Source: Flavobacterium sp. YJ01 (GTDB lineage: Bacteria > Bacteroidota > Bacteroidia > Flavobacteriales > Flavobacteriaceae). Taken from it: DNA of 64,000 bases. This document shows positions 7,939-16,283 of this stretch, in pieces. Where the stretch lies: the NCBI RefSeq assembly GCF_029320955.1, contig NZ_CP119757.1:5394001-5458000 (forward strand), read 5' to 3'. The translations under genes and the position numbers were made by a program. Position 1 is the stretch's first letter. Each line of letters starts with the position of its first letter. Under the pieces are notes generated by a model. That model was not told the origin of the DNA and did no database searches. It saw nothing but the letters and a program-made list of their open reading frames with translations.

Positions 7939-8493
7939 ATGAAAACTAGAAAATTTTTAGCCTCAGTAACTTTAGTCTTAGCATTCGGATTTACATCATT
8001 CGCTCAAAAAACTGTAATGGTTGGCGGAGCTGCAATGTATCCAAATAAAAATATTATTGAAAATGCTGTTAACTCAAAAGATCACACAACTTTGGTTGCA
8101 GCAGTAAAAGCGGCAGATTTAGTAGAAACTTTAAAAGGAAAAGGACCGTTTACTGTTTTTGCTCCAACTAATGCGGCTTTTGACAAATTGCCAAAGGGAA
8201 CAGTGGAAACATTACTTAAACCTGAAAACAAAAAAATGCTTCAAAACATTTTGACTTATCATGTTGTTTCTGGAAAGTGGAGCTCTGCTGATATTGCAAA
8301 AGCAATAAAAGACGGAAAAGGTAAAGCAGCAATTAAAGCAGTAAATGGTGGTACTCTAACAGCTTGGATGCAAGGAAAAGATTTATATATTACTGACGAA
8401 AATGGTAATAAATCTAAAGTAACTATTGCAGATGTTAACCAATCAAATGGTGTTATTCATGTTGTGAACGCGGTATTGTTACCAAAGAAATAA
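7939..8493 (+). CDS. secreted fasciclin-domain protein
   Basis: 184 aa. Residues 1-22 form a signal peptide (hydrophobic core then FTSFAQ). One fasciclin (FAS1) domain fills about residues 45-182, with the H1 motif KGPFTVFAPTNAAFDKLPKG and the H2-like end VNQSNGVIHVVNAVLLPK. FAS1 domains mediate adhesion or protein contact at the cell surface; in Bacteroidota such genes are often controlled by ECF sigma factors, but none is adjacent here. Single gene, 212 bp after the divergent exbD pair, ended by a bidirectional hairpin. Confidence 0.9.
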   Translation: MKTRKFLASVTLVLAFGFTSFAQKTVMVGGAAMYPNKNIIENAVNSKDHTTLVAAVKAADLVETLKGKGPFTVFAPTNAAFDKLPKGTVETLLKPENKKMLQNILTYHVVSGKWSSADIAKAIKDGKGKAAIKAVNGGTLTAWMQGKDLYITDENGNKSKVTIADVNQSNGVIHVVNAVLLPKK

Positions 8494-8523
8494 TTATCTC
8501 CAAAACATAACCTACGATTGAAA

Positions 8524-8553
8524 AAAGTTCTGCAATTATTGCAGGACTTTTTA
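8524..8553. terminator. bidirectional terminator between convergent genes
   Basis: Inverted repeat around TTCTGCAA-TTA-TTGCAGGA with A-rich and T-rich flanks (one G-T wobble), located between the converging fasciclin and exporter genes. Confidence 0.75.
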
Positions 8554-9396
8554 CTTTTTAGCTGTTAAAGTACTGCCAGCAGAAGCCACAACAACACATA
8601 CAACAGCTAAAATTTCATAAATGCTTAAATTTTCTTGTAGAAATATAAAAGCACAAATAGAAGCGGCAGCTGGTTCTAAACTCATTAAAATACTAAAAGT
8701 ACGAGGAGGAAGTTGTCCTAAAGCTTTCATTTCTAAAGTAAAAGGAATTGCACTAGATAAAAGCGCAAGGGCGACACCCATTCCGAAAAGCTTTGGAGTT
8801 AGATGTGACAATCCTGTTTCTAGAAGACCGAAAGGTAAAACTAAACTAGCAGCAAATAACATTCCGATTGTTACGGCTTGGCCATCGTTCATTATTTTTG
8901 AAATTTTCCCACCTAAAACAATATAAGCGGTCCAAAACGCTCCTGCTAAAAGTGCACATAATATACCAATCGGATCTAATCGACCGTTTGTCCAAGGTGC
9001 AATAAGCAAAATTCCTATTGCTGCTAGCAAAACCCAGCAATAATCTACTAATCGTTTTGAACCTGCAATTGCTAATAACAGCGGACCAACAAATTCTAAA
9101 GTAACGGCTAAACCAATAGGAATTCTTTCTATAGCGAAATAAAAAATTAAATTCATCGCTCCTAAAGACAATCCATACGGAATTACAATTTTCCATTGTT
9201 CTTTAGTTACTTCTTTTAAATTTGGTCTATAAGCTAAAAGTAAAATTAATGCCGAAATACCAATTCGTAATGATGCCGTTCCAGCTGCTCCAATTGTAGG
9301 AAATAATGTTTTGGCGATCGCTGCGCCACATTGTACACTAATAATTGCTAATAATACTGCCGGAACAGGAGGAAGGTTAATTTCTTTGTTTTTCAT
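8551..9396 (-). CDS. RhtA-like EamA-family (DMT) exporter
   Basis: 281 aa, about ten membrane helices in two EamA repeats. The N-terminal stretch SVQCGAAIAKTLFPTIGAAG followed by TASLRIGISALILL, and the internal GLSLGAMNLIFYFAIERIPI, closely follow the pattern of E. coli RhtA (threonine/homoserine exporter). Expected to export amino acids or similar metabolites from the cytoplasm; the substrate is inferred from the family only. It follows the disrupted parvulin gene by 7 bp on the same strand. Confidence 0.8.
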   Translation of the reverse strand: MKNKEINLPPVPAVLLAIISVQCGAAIAKTLFPTIGAAGTASLRIGISALILLLAYRPNLKEVTKEQWKIVIPYGLSLGAMNLIFYFAIERIPIGLAVTLEFVGPLLLAIAGSKRLVDYCWVLLAAIGILLIAPWTNGRLDPIGILCALLAGAFWTAYIVLGGKISKIMNDGQAVTIGMLFAASLVLPFGLLETGLSHLTPKLFGMGVALALLSSAIPFTLEMKALGQLPPRTFSILMSLEPAAASICAFIFLQENLSIYEILAVVCVVVASAGSTLTAKK

Positions 9397-9403
9397 TAAA
9401 AAC

Positions 9404-10032
9404 CTAGATTTTTATTTTTAAGATGGTTAATTCTTCAACTTTTTGATCTTGAAAAGTTTTCAGCGTAACATAGTACCACTTTTCATTGTCTAAGTCAATT
9501 GTAAAAACATCATTTAGATTATGATTTTTGATTTCAGTTTCAAATTTTTTTACCATTGTACCTTCAGTAAACCAATTTAAATCTCCATCTTTACTTGAAT
9601 CCATGCTGTATTTATTTGCTAAATCTGCAAATGAAGCGCCTTTTTTATACTGTCCTAAAATTTTTTTGCGAAGCTCGTTTATTGATTTTAGAGACATCTT
9701 ATTTCCATCTAAAAAGATATAACTCACTCGTAATGCGGTTATATTTTTTAAATCAATAACTTTATAAATATTATTTTCATCAGAAAAAATATCACCTTTT
9801 ATTTTATTCTGAAATATTCTATAAGGTTCGCTTTATCTATTTTTGGAACTATTGTCCAAACTTCAGCCATAACATTTTCATTGCTTTCAATAAAACTTGT
9901 GGCTTCTTCAATAGTATTAATAGCTTTTATTTGGTCTTCAATTTTTTGAGAAAAAGAATTAGAGCAAATCAAGAAAAATACGACAGTTAAAAAATACTGC
10001 ATATTTTTAGTTAAGTTTTTAATTAAAATCAT
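9404..10032 (-). pseudogene. secreted parvulin-type (PpiC) peptidyl-prolyl isomerase, frameshifted
   Basis: Two overlapping minus-strand frames make one protein. The upstream part (10032 down to about 9833) encodes a signal peptide (FLICSNSFSQ) and about 60 residues, then runs into TAA at 9799-9801. The -1/+2 frame is open from 9832 and reads PYRIFQNKIKGD, YKVIDLKNITALRVSYIF and a parvulin-like segment (YKKGASFADLANKYSMDSS, GDLNWFTEGTMVKKFETEI) to the stop at 9404. The combined order is what I recall for small flavobacterial exported isomerases. The 629-nt span is not a multiple of three. Either a real frameshift or a sequencing error between 9799 and 9833. The intact family assists folding of exported proteins in the periplasm. 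Confidence 0.75.
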
Positions 10033-10033
10033 T

Positions 10034-10177
10034 TTAATTGTCTAATGCTCTTTTGGTTACATAAGCTCTATATCCAATAATAGCCATTTGCCATTTTTTA
10101 GCTTTCGAAATATCCAATCCTTGTTTGGTAAAACTTGGCAATAGTAATTTATTTAATTTAGCAAGAAATTTATACAT
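10034..10177 (-). CDS. small basic conserved-looking protein, 47 aa
   Basis: The frame reads MYKFLAKLNKLLLPSFTKQG and ends IIGYRAYVTKRALDN. It is strongly basic and amphipathic, with the KAKKWQMAIIGYRAYVT segment that I recall from very small flavobacterial proteins sometimes mislabelled as SsrA-binding protein; it has no SmpB fold by length. The stop codon is 1 bp before the start of the disrupted parvulin gene, so they are co-transcribed. Function unknown. Confidence 0.6.
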   Translation of the reverse strand: MYKFLAKLNKLLLPSFTKQGLDISKAKKWQMAIIGYRAYVTKRALDN

Positions 10178-10206
10178 AGCAGATTTGTTTATTCAAAGAT
10201 ATAAAA

Positions 10207-10256
10207 AAAAGACCTTGTGTTTTAATCAAAGTCTTTATGTGCAATTAAGGTCTTTT
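10207..10256 (-). terminator. probable terminator of the serine hydrolase gene's neighbours
   Basis: Arms AAAAGACCTT (10207-10216) and AAGGTCTTTT (10247-10256) enclose about 30 nt. On the minus strand the hairpin is followed by T-rich sequence; it overlaps the stop codon region of the gene ending at 10255. Confidence 0.5.
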
Positions 10257-11688
10257 AAAATTTAAGAATCAAATTTTCATCTCCGTCTGTTTGTCTGTTG
10301 ATGGCGTTTTTCGGAGCTTCCATCCATCCGGTTTTATTAATCACGAATTTAAAAAGATGGGTTTTGTCTTTTTCAAATTGTGATTTTGGAATTGACAATT
10401 CGAAAGTGTTTTTGTTTTTTCTAATCATTTGATAATCTTTATCATTTGGATTCCAATTGTCAAATGAGCCCGCAATGGAAACACTTTTTATCAAATCTGA
10501 ACTTAAAGTTTTATCATGTTCGTAAGTAAAAACTACTTTATCGCCAATTATTTTATAACCGTAAATTCCAGATTGCTTTTTGTTTTCGCTCAATAAATCA
10601 TTAGAAAGTTTTACAATTGCTTCACCTAAAGCATTTGCTGTGTTTTCGTCACTAATATTTACAATTATAGAAAGTCCTAATTGACATTCGGGATAAATAA
10701 CCAGCATATTTTGAGTGCCAAATGCACCACCGTGTTTCCAACAATTTTTGCCATTTTCATCAACTTGAATATAATCCCAGAAATAACCGTTCCAAGTTGT
10801 CGAACTGTTTAAGAGATTTCGCTGTGATTCTTGAACTATTTTGTTCTTTGTATTTAATTCATAAGCAATAAATTTGGTAAGATCACTTAAAGTAGATTTT
10901 AAACGACCAGCTGCGCCCCAAAGATTATCAGAAATGCTTGGCATTAAAATTCCTTTTAAATTATAACCATTTGCAACTACAACATTTGAACTTAAATTTA
11001 TTCCTGTCGAAGTCATGCCAAGTTTAGAAAAAATATTTTCTTTTAATAGCGTTTCGTAACTTTTCTGATAGACATTTTCTAGAATATGAGCAGTCAAATT
11101 TAGACTTCCATTGCTATACTTAAATTTTGTGCCAGGCAAAGTATCTAACTTAATTGTTTTGAGATCTTCGAAGAAATTTTCTTGAGTATAAGATTCGTCG
11201 ATTTTCTTAAAGGCAAGATAACTGCTGTCGTTACGATTTTTTCTTAATTCGCTTGTATCAGGGAGATCTTTATCAAAACCAGTTCTAAAAGATACTAAAT
11301 CTTTAATCGTAATTGGAGTTCCATTATATTCTAAATTTGGATAATTGCCATTTAGATATTTTCTGATGTCTTCATCAGGATTTAGTTTTCCTTCTAAAAC
11401 CGCTTGAGCTGCCAGTAATCCCGTAAATAATTTAGTTATCGAAGCTACTTCAAATACCGTATTATTATTGGCAATGTTTTCTTTTCCTTTATCAATTTCG
11501 CCATAATGTCTTGTATATGTTTTTCCGTTTTTGACAACACCAATCGAAATTGAATTTGCTTTTGAATTTTGCATTAATATCGACGCTGTTTTGTCCATCG
11601 ATATAAGAATATTTTTTTCGATTGCGCTTTGTTGTGCCAGAATTGAAAGCGTAAAAAAGAGAAGCAGTATTGAAAGATTTGTTTTCAT
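10255..11688 (-). CDS. secreted serine hydrolase (beta-lactamase/class C fold) with C-terminal glycogen-binding-like domain
   Basis: 477 aa. A signal peptide (residues 1-19) precedes a serine beta-lactamase-like domain (about 25-380) with the SxxK motif in FEVASITKLFTG, the YxN motif in YSNGSLNL and an HGG box in WKHGGAFGTQN. These are the catalytic elements of class C beta-lactamases, DD-peptidases and related esterases. Residues about 390-477 (VSIAGSFDNWNP, KFVINKTGWMEAP) form a beta-sandwich typical of the AMPK/isoamylase N-terminal carbohydrate-binding family. The combination suggests a periplasmic hydrolase docked on a glycan; substrate unknown. Single gene between two hairpins. Confidence 0.8.
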   Translation of the reverse strand: MKTNLSILLLFFTLSILAQQSAIEKNILISMDKTASILMQNSKANSISIGVVKNGKTYTRHYGEIDKGKENIANNNTVFEVASITKLFTGLLAAQAVLEGKLNPDEDIRKYLNGNYPNLEYNGTPITIKDLVSFRTGFDKDLPDTSELRKNRNDSSYLAFKKIDESYTQENFFEDLKTIKLDTLPGTKFKYSNGSLNLTAHILENVYQKSYETLLKENIFSKLGMTSTGINLSSNVVVANGYNLKGILMPSISDNLWGAAGRLKSTLSDLTKFIAYELNTKNKIVQESQRNLLNSSTTWNGYFWDYIQVDENGKNCWKHGGAFGTQNMLVIYPECQLGLSIIVNISDENTANALGEAIVKLSNDLLSENKKQSGIYGYKIIGDKVVFTYEHDKTLSSDLIKSVSIAGSFDNWNPNDKDYQMIRKNKNTFELSIPKSQFEKDKTHLFKFVINKTGWMEAPKNAINRQTDGDENLILKF

Positions 11689-11729
11689 TTTTGAGCAATT
11701 TTAAAAATCAAGTAAAGTTTAAAACTGAA

Positions 11730-11756
11730 AAAAACCAGCGCATAACACTGGTTTTT
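11730..11756 (-). terminator. terminator downstream of the M56/BlaI operon
   Basis: Stem AAAAACCAG / CTGGTTTTT with a 9-nt loop, located 22 bp beyond the stop codon of the last operon gene. Confidence 0.75.
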
Positions 11757-11777
11757 AAAATATAGAATAAAGTATAA

Positions 11778-13634
11778 TTAAGCTTTTTTGTTTTGTCTTT
11801 CCATTTCCTTCATATCTTTTTCATGCTGTTTCATATCTTTCTCATGCTGCTTCATGTCTTTAGCATGTTGTTTCATATCTTTTGCATGTTGCTTCATATC
11901 AAGTTCATATTGTTTCATGTCTTGCTCGTATTGCTTCATGTTGTTCTCGTATTCGCCAGAATCACCTCCAAAATTAAATTTGTAATTATAATTGTAATTG
12001 AACTTCTCCATTTTTTCATTGAACTTTTCCATTGCTAGCTCATATTTAGCCATTTCCTTCTCATAGATAGCTTCTCTTTGAGACATAATAGCTTCAACTT
12101 GTTTTTCATAAGCAGACATGTCAGGTTCAAAAGCTTCCATTTTTTTCTCAAACTCTTCCATTTCTTTTTCAAATTTGCTCATAGCAACTTTGTCTTTTGG
12201 ATTTTTTGGAGGAACAGGTGGTTTCGGCATTTTTGACATATCTACAGCTGGAGCTGTAGGCATTGGCCCAGAAGGAAAAGCTGGAGGCGTTGGTGGAGTA
12301 GGAGGCGTTAGGTCTGAATCTCCATAGTTACGCACAACAACCCTTTCATTTCTAATTATAATTGGCGCTTTCATATTTTTATCAGCATTAATTACAATAG
12401 CTTTAGTTCCGTTTTCATCAGTGCCAATTGCAATCTCGCAATCTTTTATTGCTTTGTTTCCATCAATTTTAATGGTTTGTTTTTTTCCAGATTCAGATTT
12501 TGTTTGAATTTGGATAGCTGTCAATTCTTTATCAGAATTTCTTTTTACATCAGAAACTTCAACATCAAGATTATGATTAGTTTTTAATTTTGAAGTAAGA
12601 TCCTTCAATTCTTGATCCGTAGTGTTTTTTGTAATTTTAATAATTTCTTGTTCTTCTTTAATAGTGTCTTTTTGAACAACTGCTAAATTCTCTTTTTTCT
12701 CTTGTGCAATAGTTTTAATTTGAAATAAAAGAACAAATGCGCCCAATGCCGGAATTACAGCATAATATTTCCAATAATTCCTTTTGTTTGATTGATTCTT
12801 GTTTAACATGACAATTCGTTTTTTGATTAATGATTGATAAAAATGATTGGTGATAGCAACGCATGTATCGTGCGTTGTAATTTTTAAAAGTGTGTATTGA
12901 TATGCTTTTTTGTCGGTAATTTTTTTAGAAGCTTCATAATCTGCAATAAATTCAAGATTTTGTAAAATGGCTTTTTTATAAAGCCAGACAATTGGATTAA
13001 ACCAAAACAGAATACAAAAGATTCTCGAAATCAAAACATCAATAGTATGGTTTTGGTCGCTGTGCACTTTTTCATGCTCCAAAATATTTTCTAATTCGGC
13101 AGCCGTATATAGTGATGAATTGTACACAATATAATCGAAATAGGAAAAAGGAGCGATGTTTTCATTTACGTCGATAATTTTAAAATCTTCTTGCTGTTCT
13201 ATTTTTTTTCCTTTCAGAACAGCATTCAAACTATAAAAATCAAGAGCGAATTTTATCATAAAAGCGATGAAACCAATTCCGTAAACAGCAAGCAGAACTA
13301 AATTCCAATTTATTTCAAGACTTTCTTTTTCAACCGTAGACACATTTTGAGTATACTTTGGTGTGTAAACTGCAAAATCTTGATTAGAGATTGGAATATT
13401 TTTTACTTCAGTTCTTTCAATTGTTGGAATTGCAATTGGTTCTGGCGGTGCTTCAACCAAAATTACTTTAGTGTAAACCACAAAAGGTAAAACCAAAGAA
13501 GTGATTAGTCCCGCTAATAAAAACCAACGGCTGCTATTAAAAAATGTCTCTTTACGAAGTAAAAAAATGTAAGCAAAATAAAATGTTGCTAAAAGTCCGC
13601 TTGATTTTAAGATAAAAATAAAAAGTGCTTCCAT
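11778..13634 (-). CDS. BlaR1-like M56 metallopeptidase with repetitive charged tail
   Basis: 618 aa. The N-terminal part has membrane helices (about 5-27, 37-60, 110-133, 200-222) and the zinc motif HEKVH at 187-191 in LENILEHEKVHSDQNHT, typical of M56/BlaR1 peptidases. A further helix follows near residue 290 (YAVIPALGAFVLLFQ). The extracytoplasmic C-terminal half has a Pro-rich stretch (PTPPTPPAFP) and then a very charged, Met-rich tail of seven-residue repeats (KQHAKDM, KQHEKDM) that probably forms a long coiled coil. Members sense an envelope signal and trigger removal of the paired BlaI repressor. It starts 7 bp after its BlaI partner and is the last gene of the operon. Confidence 0.85.
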   Translation of the reverse strand: MEALFIFILKSSGLLATFYFAYIFLLRKETFFNSSRWFLLAGLITSLVLPFVVYTKVILVEAPPEPIAIPTIERTEVKNIPISNQDFAVYTPKYTQNVSTVEKESLEINWNLVLLAVYGIGFIAFMIKFALDFYSLNAVLKGKKIEQQEDFKIIDVNENIAPFSYFDYIVYNSSLYTAAELENILEHEKVHSDQNHTIDVLISRIFCILFWFNPIVWLYKKAILQNLEFIADYEASKKITDKKAYQYTLLKITTHDTCVAITNHFYQSLIKKRIVMLNKNQSNKRNYWKYYAVIPALGAFVLLFQIKTIAQEKKENLAVVQKDTIKEEQEIIKITKNTTDQELKDLTSKLKTNHNLDVEVSDVKRNSDKELTAIQIQTKSESGKKQTIKIDGNKAIKDCEIAIGTDENGTKAIVINADKNMKAPIIIRNERVVVRNYGDSDLTPPTPPTPPAFPSGPMPTAPAVDMSKMPKPPVPPKNPKDKVAMSKFEKEMEEFEKKMEAFEPDMSAYEKQVEAIMSQREAIYEKEMAKYELAMEKFNEKMEKFNYNYNYKFNFGGDSGEYENNMKQYEQDMKQYELDMKQHAKDMKQHAKDMKQHEKDMKQHEKDMKEMERQNKKA

Positions 13635-13641
13635 ACTATTC

Positions 13642-14010
13642 TTATTTACTTTCTTTTGGATTTTCGATCATGTCTAAGATTTCTCGTAATTCGTCAGCCG
13701 AAATTTTTTCTTCCTTAGCAAAAAAAGAAACCATGCTTTTGTAAGAACTATTGAAATAATTATCAATTGCAGTGTTCATAAAACCTTTTCGGTAATCTTC
13801 GATACTTACAGCCGGATAATATTGATGTGTGTTTCCAAAAGCATTGTGTGCAACATAACCTTTGTCTTCCAAATTACGCACTATAGTTGACAAGGTGTTG
13901 TAATGTGGCTGATCTTCTAAAATCTCTGCTTGAATTTCTTTTACAAAAGCCTTTTTTAGCTTCCATAAAATGTGCATGATTTCTTCTTCTTTATTGGTTA
14001 GTTTTTGCAT
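13642..14010 (-). CDS. BlaI/MecI/CopY-family repressor (copy 2)
   Basis: 122 aa winged-helix protein: MQKLTNKEEEIMHILWKLKK, then YNTLSTIVRNLEDKGYVAHN as the DNA-recognition part, and a C-terminal dimerisation region (SMVSFFAKEEKISADELREI). Known BlaI/MecI proteins repress the operon until the M56 partner signals. It is nearly identical to the operon's first gene (16284-16652), so both probably bind the same operator and may form mixed dimers. Located 21 bp after the truncated M56 fragment and 7 bp before the 618-aa peptidase. Confidence 0.9.
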   Translation of the reverse strand: MQKLTNKEEEIMHILWKLKKAFVKEIQAEILEDQPHYNTLSTIVRNLEDKGYVAHNAFGNTHQYYPAVSIEDYRKGFMNTAIDNYFNSSYKSMVSFFAKEEKISADELREILDMIENPKESK

Positions 14011-14031
14011 TTTTTTATTTATTTAAATCGT

Positions 14032-14667
14032 TTATTTACGAGTTTCGATTTCAATTACGCCATTTGTACCCTTATCTCCATATTTTCCAATTGCCTCAAT
14101 TCCTTTTAAAACATTGACAGACTCAATAATTTTTACATCTATGCTTTCATAGTTAAAATTGCTTGGCATTTCTTCTCCATCAACAACAATTAATTGATTT
14201 CCAAGTTTGTTTTTTGTGGAGTTTTTATCTTTAGATTCATCAATTGTTTGAATTCCAATTTTTGAATCTCCATTTTTATAAGTTATAACAACGACACCGA
14301 ATTCGTTTATAGTTTGATTTTCAGAATTTTGAATAGATTTCGCGTTCTGTTTTCCTTTTTTAATATCAACGACAATTGAGGTTAACTCATTTGATGCATT
14401 TCTTTTTACATCAGAAACTTCAAATTTTACTTTATGTTTTTTCTGTAAATTGTTTTTGATTTCGTTCAATTGCGCATCAGTAGAAGTTTTACAGATTTTA
14501 AAAACATCAACAGATTCAATATTCGAGTCGTTTTCAGCTATAAATTGCGGTCTTTCTTTTGCAATTACTTCCATTTGAAATAAGAATAATACAAAAGCTG
14601 CGATTAGTGAAATTACAGCATAATACTCCCAAGAATTTTTCTTTTTTGATTGATTTGCGTTTGACAT
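14032..14667 (-). pseudogene. C-terminal fragment of an M56 protein, tandem partial duplication
   Basis: 211 aa if started at the ATG at 14667. It matches the C-terminal part of the adjacent 525-aa peptidase: basic turn (NQSKKKNSWEYYAV), one membrane helix, the DVKRNASNELTSIVVDIKKG module, and the plug-like end (LIVVDGEEMPSNF, YGDKGTNGVIEIETRK). The membrane peptidase domain with HEKVH is absent. The homology actually begins earlier: the bases after the upstream gene's stop codon (14704-14706) continue in the same frame as FIHQSLIKKRII, matching NHFYQSLIKKRIV of the complete protein. So the copied unit was joined exactly behind that stop. It may still be expressed as a single-pass membrane protein. 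Confidence 0.8.
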
Positions 14668-14703
14668 AATGATTCGTTTTTTGATTAATGATTGATGAAT
14701 GAA

Positions 14704-16281
14704 TTATTCTTTAGTCTCAATTTCAATTACTCCTTGAGAACCTTTTTCTCCATATTTTGCTGTCGCATTAGTTCCATTGTAAACACTCATAGATTCAATA
14801 CTTTTTGGATTAATACTATTAACATCAAAATTAGAAGGCATTTCTACTCCGTCAACAACTATTAATTGCAGATTCATTTTCGCTTTAGCTGAATTAGAAA
14901 CGACAATTGTTGGTTTAGAACTAATAATTACATTTGGAGATGTCTTATCATCTGTATTTGTCATCACAACAGTGTTAACAGTTGTAGTAGTAACACTGTT
15001 AGTTTTTGTACTAGTAGTAGAATTAGTGTTAGCATTTTTTTCTATTTTAGTTTTCAGTTTATTGCTAATTGTTTTTTTAGGCTCTTTATTTTTAGAGTTG
15101 TCTTCTGTTTGGATTCCGATTTTTTTATCTCCGTTTTTATACGTGATTACTAGAACTCCAAATTCATTTATTGCTTCTCCGTCAGTAGATTGCACAGATG
15201 TTGCTTGTTGGCTTCCTCTTTTTACATCAACTGAAATTGATGTTAGCTGGTTTGAAGAATTTCTTTTTACATTAGAAACTTCAAATTTAATGTTATGATT
15301 TTTTTGCAAATTGTTTTTTATTTCGTTCAATTCTGAATCAGTAGAATTTTTACGGATTTTAAAAACATCTACAGATGCAATATTCGACTCTTTGTCAGTT
15401 ACAATTTTCGATTTTTCTTTTGCAACTACTTCCACTTGAAATAATAAAACAAAAGCGGCAAGAGCTGGAATTACAACATAATACTTCCAAGAATTTCTCT
15501 TTTTTGATTGATTTGTGTTTAACATAACGATTCGTTTTTTGATTAATGATTGATAAAAATGATTGGTGATTGCAACACAATTTTCGTGTGTTGTTATTTT
15601 TAGAAGCGTGTATTGATATGCTTTTTTATCTAAAAGTTTTTTGGCAGCTTCGCTGTCTGCAATAAATTCAAGATTTTGTGTGATTGCTTTTTTATAAAGC
15701 CAAACAATAGGATTGAACCAGAAAATAATACTGAAAAATCTCGAAACTAAAACGTCAACGGTATGATTCTGGTCGCTATGAACTTTTTCATGTTCAATAA
15801 TATTTTCTAATTCTGAAGCCGTATACAGTGATGAATTGTAAACAATATATTCGAAATAGGAGAAAGGCGCAATGTTTTCGTTAATATCGATGAATTTAAA
15901 ATCGGCTTGCTGTTGTATTTTTTTTCCTTTTATAATTGCATTTAGACTATAAAAATCTATTGCCAATTTGATAATGAAAATAATAAAACCGATTCCGTAA
16001 ATTCCCAAAATGATTTGATTCCAATTGAATTCGGGCGATTCTTTTTCTATAATATTTACATTCGATTGAATGCTATTTAAAATTGGAGCCGACTCAATCC
16101 ATACAACTTTGGTGTAAGTTAGTAAAGGTAATACGGCAGATACAACTAAACCAGATAATAAAAACCATCTGTTACTATTGAAAAAAGTTTCTTTACGCAA
16201 TAAAAAATAATAGGCGCAATAAAACATAAGCATTAAGAAACCCGACTTAGCGATATAAATGAAAATTGCCTCCATAATCAA
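14704..16281 (-). CDS. BlaR1-like M56 metallopeptidase with TonB-plug-like C-terminus
   Basis: 525 aa. Membrane helices at about 6-27, 38-57 and 88-112, the zinc site HEKVH at 164-168 (NIIEHEKVHSDQNHT), a helix at about 264-282, and a Thr/Ser/Asn-rich linker near residues 400-440. The end (LQLIVVDGVEMPSNF, YGEKGSQGVIEIETKE) resembles the plug motif of SusC-type receptors, a feature of many Bacteroidota M56 proteins. Expected role: membrane sensor-protease that relieves BlaI repression. It begins 2 bp after the first blaI gene. Its C-terminal third was copied into the next gene. Confidence 0.87.
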   Translation of the reverse strand: MIMEAIFIYIAKSGFLMLMFYCAYYFLLRKETFFNSNRWFLLSGLVVSAVLPLLTYTKVVWIESAPILNSIQSNVNIIEKESPEFNWNQIILGIYGIGFIIFIIKLAIDFYSLNAIIKGKKIQQQADFKFIDINENIAPFSYFEYIVYNSSLYTASELENIIEHEKVHSDQNHTVDVLVSRFFSIIFWFNPIVWLYKKAITQNLEFIADSEAAKKLLDKKAYQYTLLKITTHENCVAITNHFYQSLIKKRIVMLNTNQSKKRNSWKYYVVIPALAAFVLLFQVEVVAKEKSKIVTDKESNIASVDVFKIRKNSTDSELNEIKNNLQKNHNIKFEVSNVKRNSSNQLTSISVDVKRGSQQATSVQSTDGEAINEFGVLVITYKNGDKKIGIQTEDNSKNKEPKKTISNKLKTKIEKNANTNSTTSTKTNSVTTTTVNTVVMTNTDDKTSPNVIISSKPTIVVSNSAKAKMNLQLIVVDGVEMPSNFDVNSINPKSIESMSVYNGTNATAKYGEKGSQGVIEIETKE

Positions 16282-16283
16282 AA

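Noticed and set aside
11788..12327. Plus-strand frames opposite the M56 repeat tail
   Set aside because: Cys/Phe-rich or Gly-rich antisense of the charged repeats; no independent signal.
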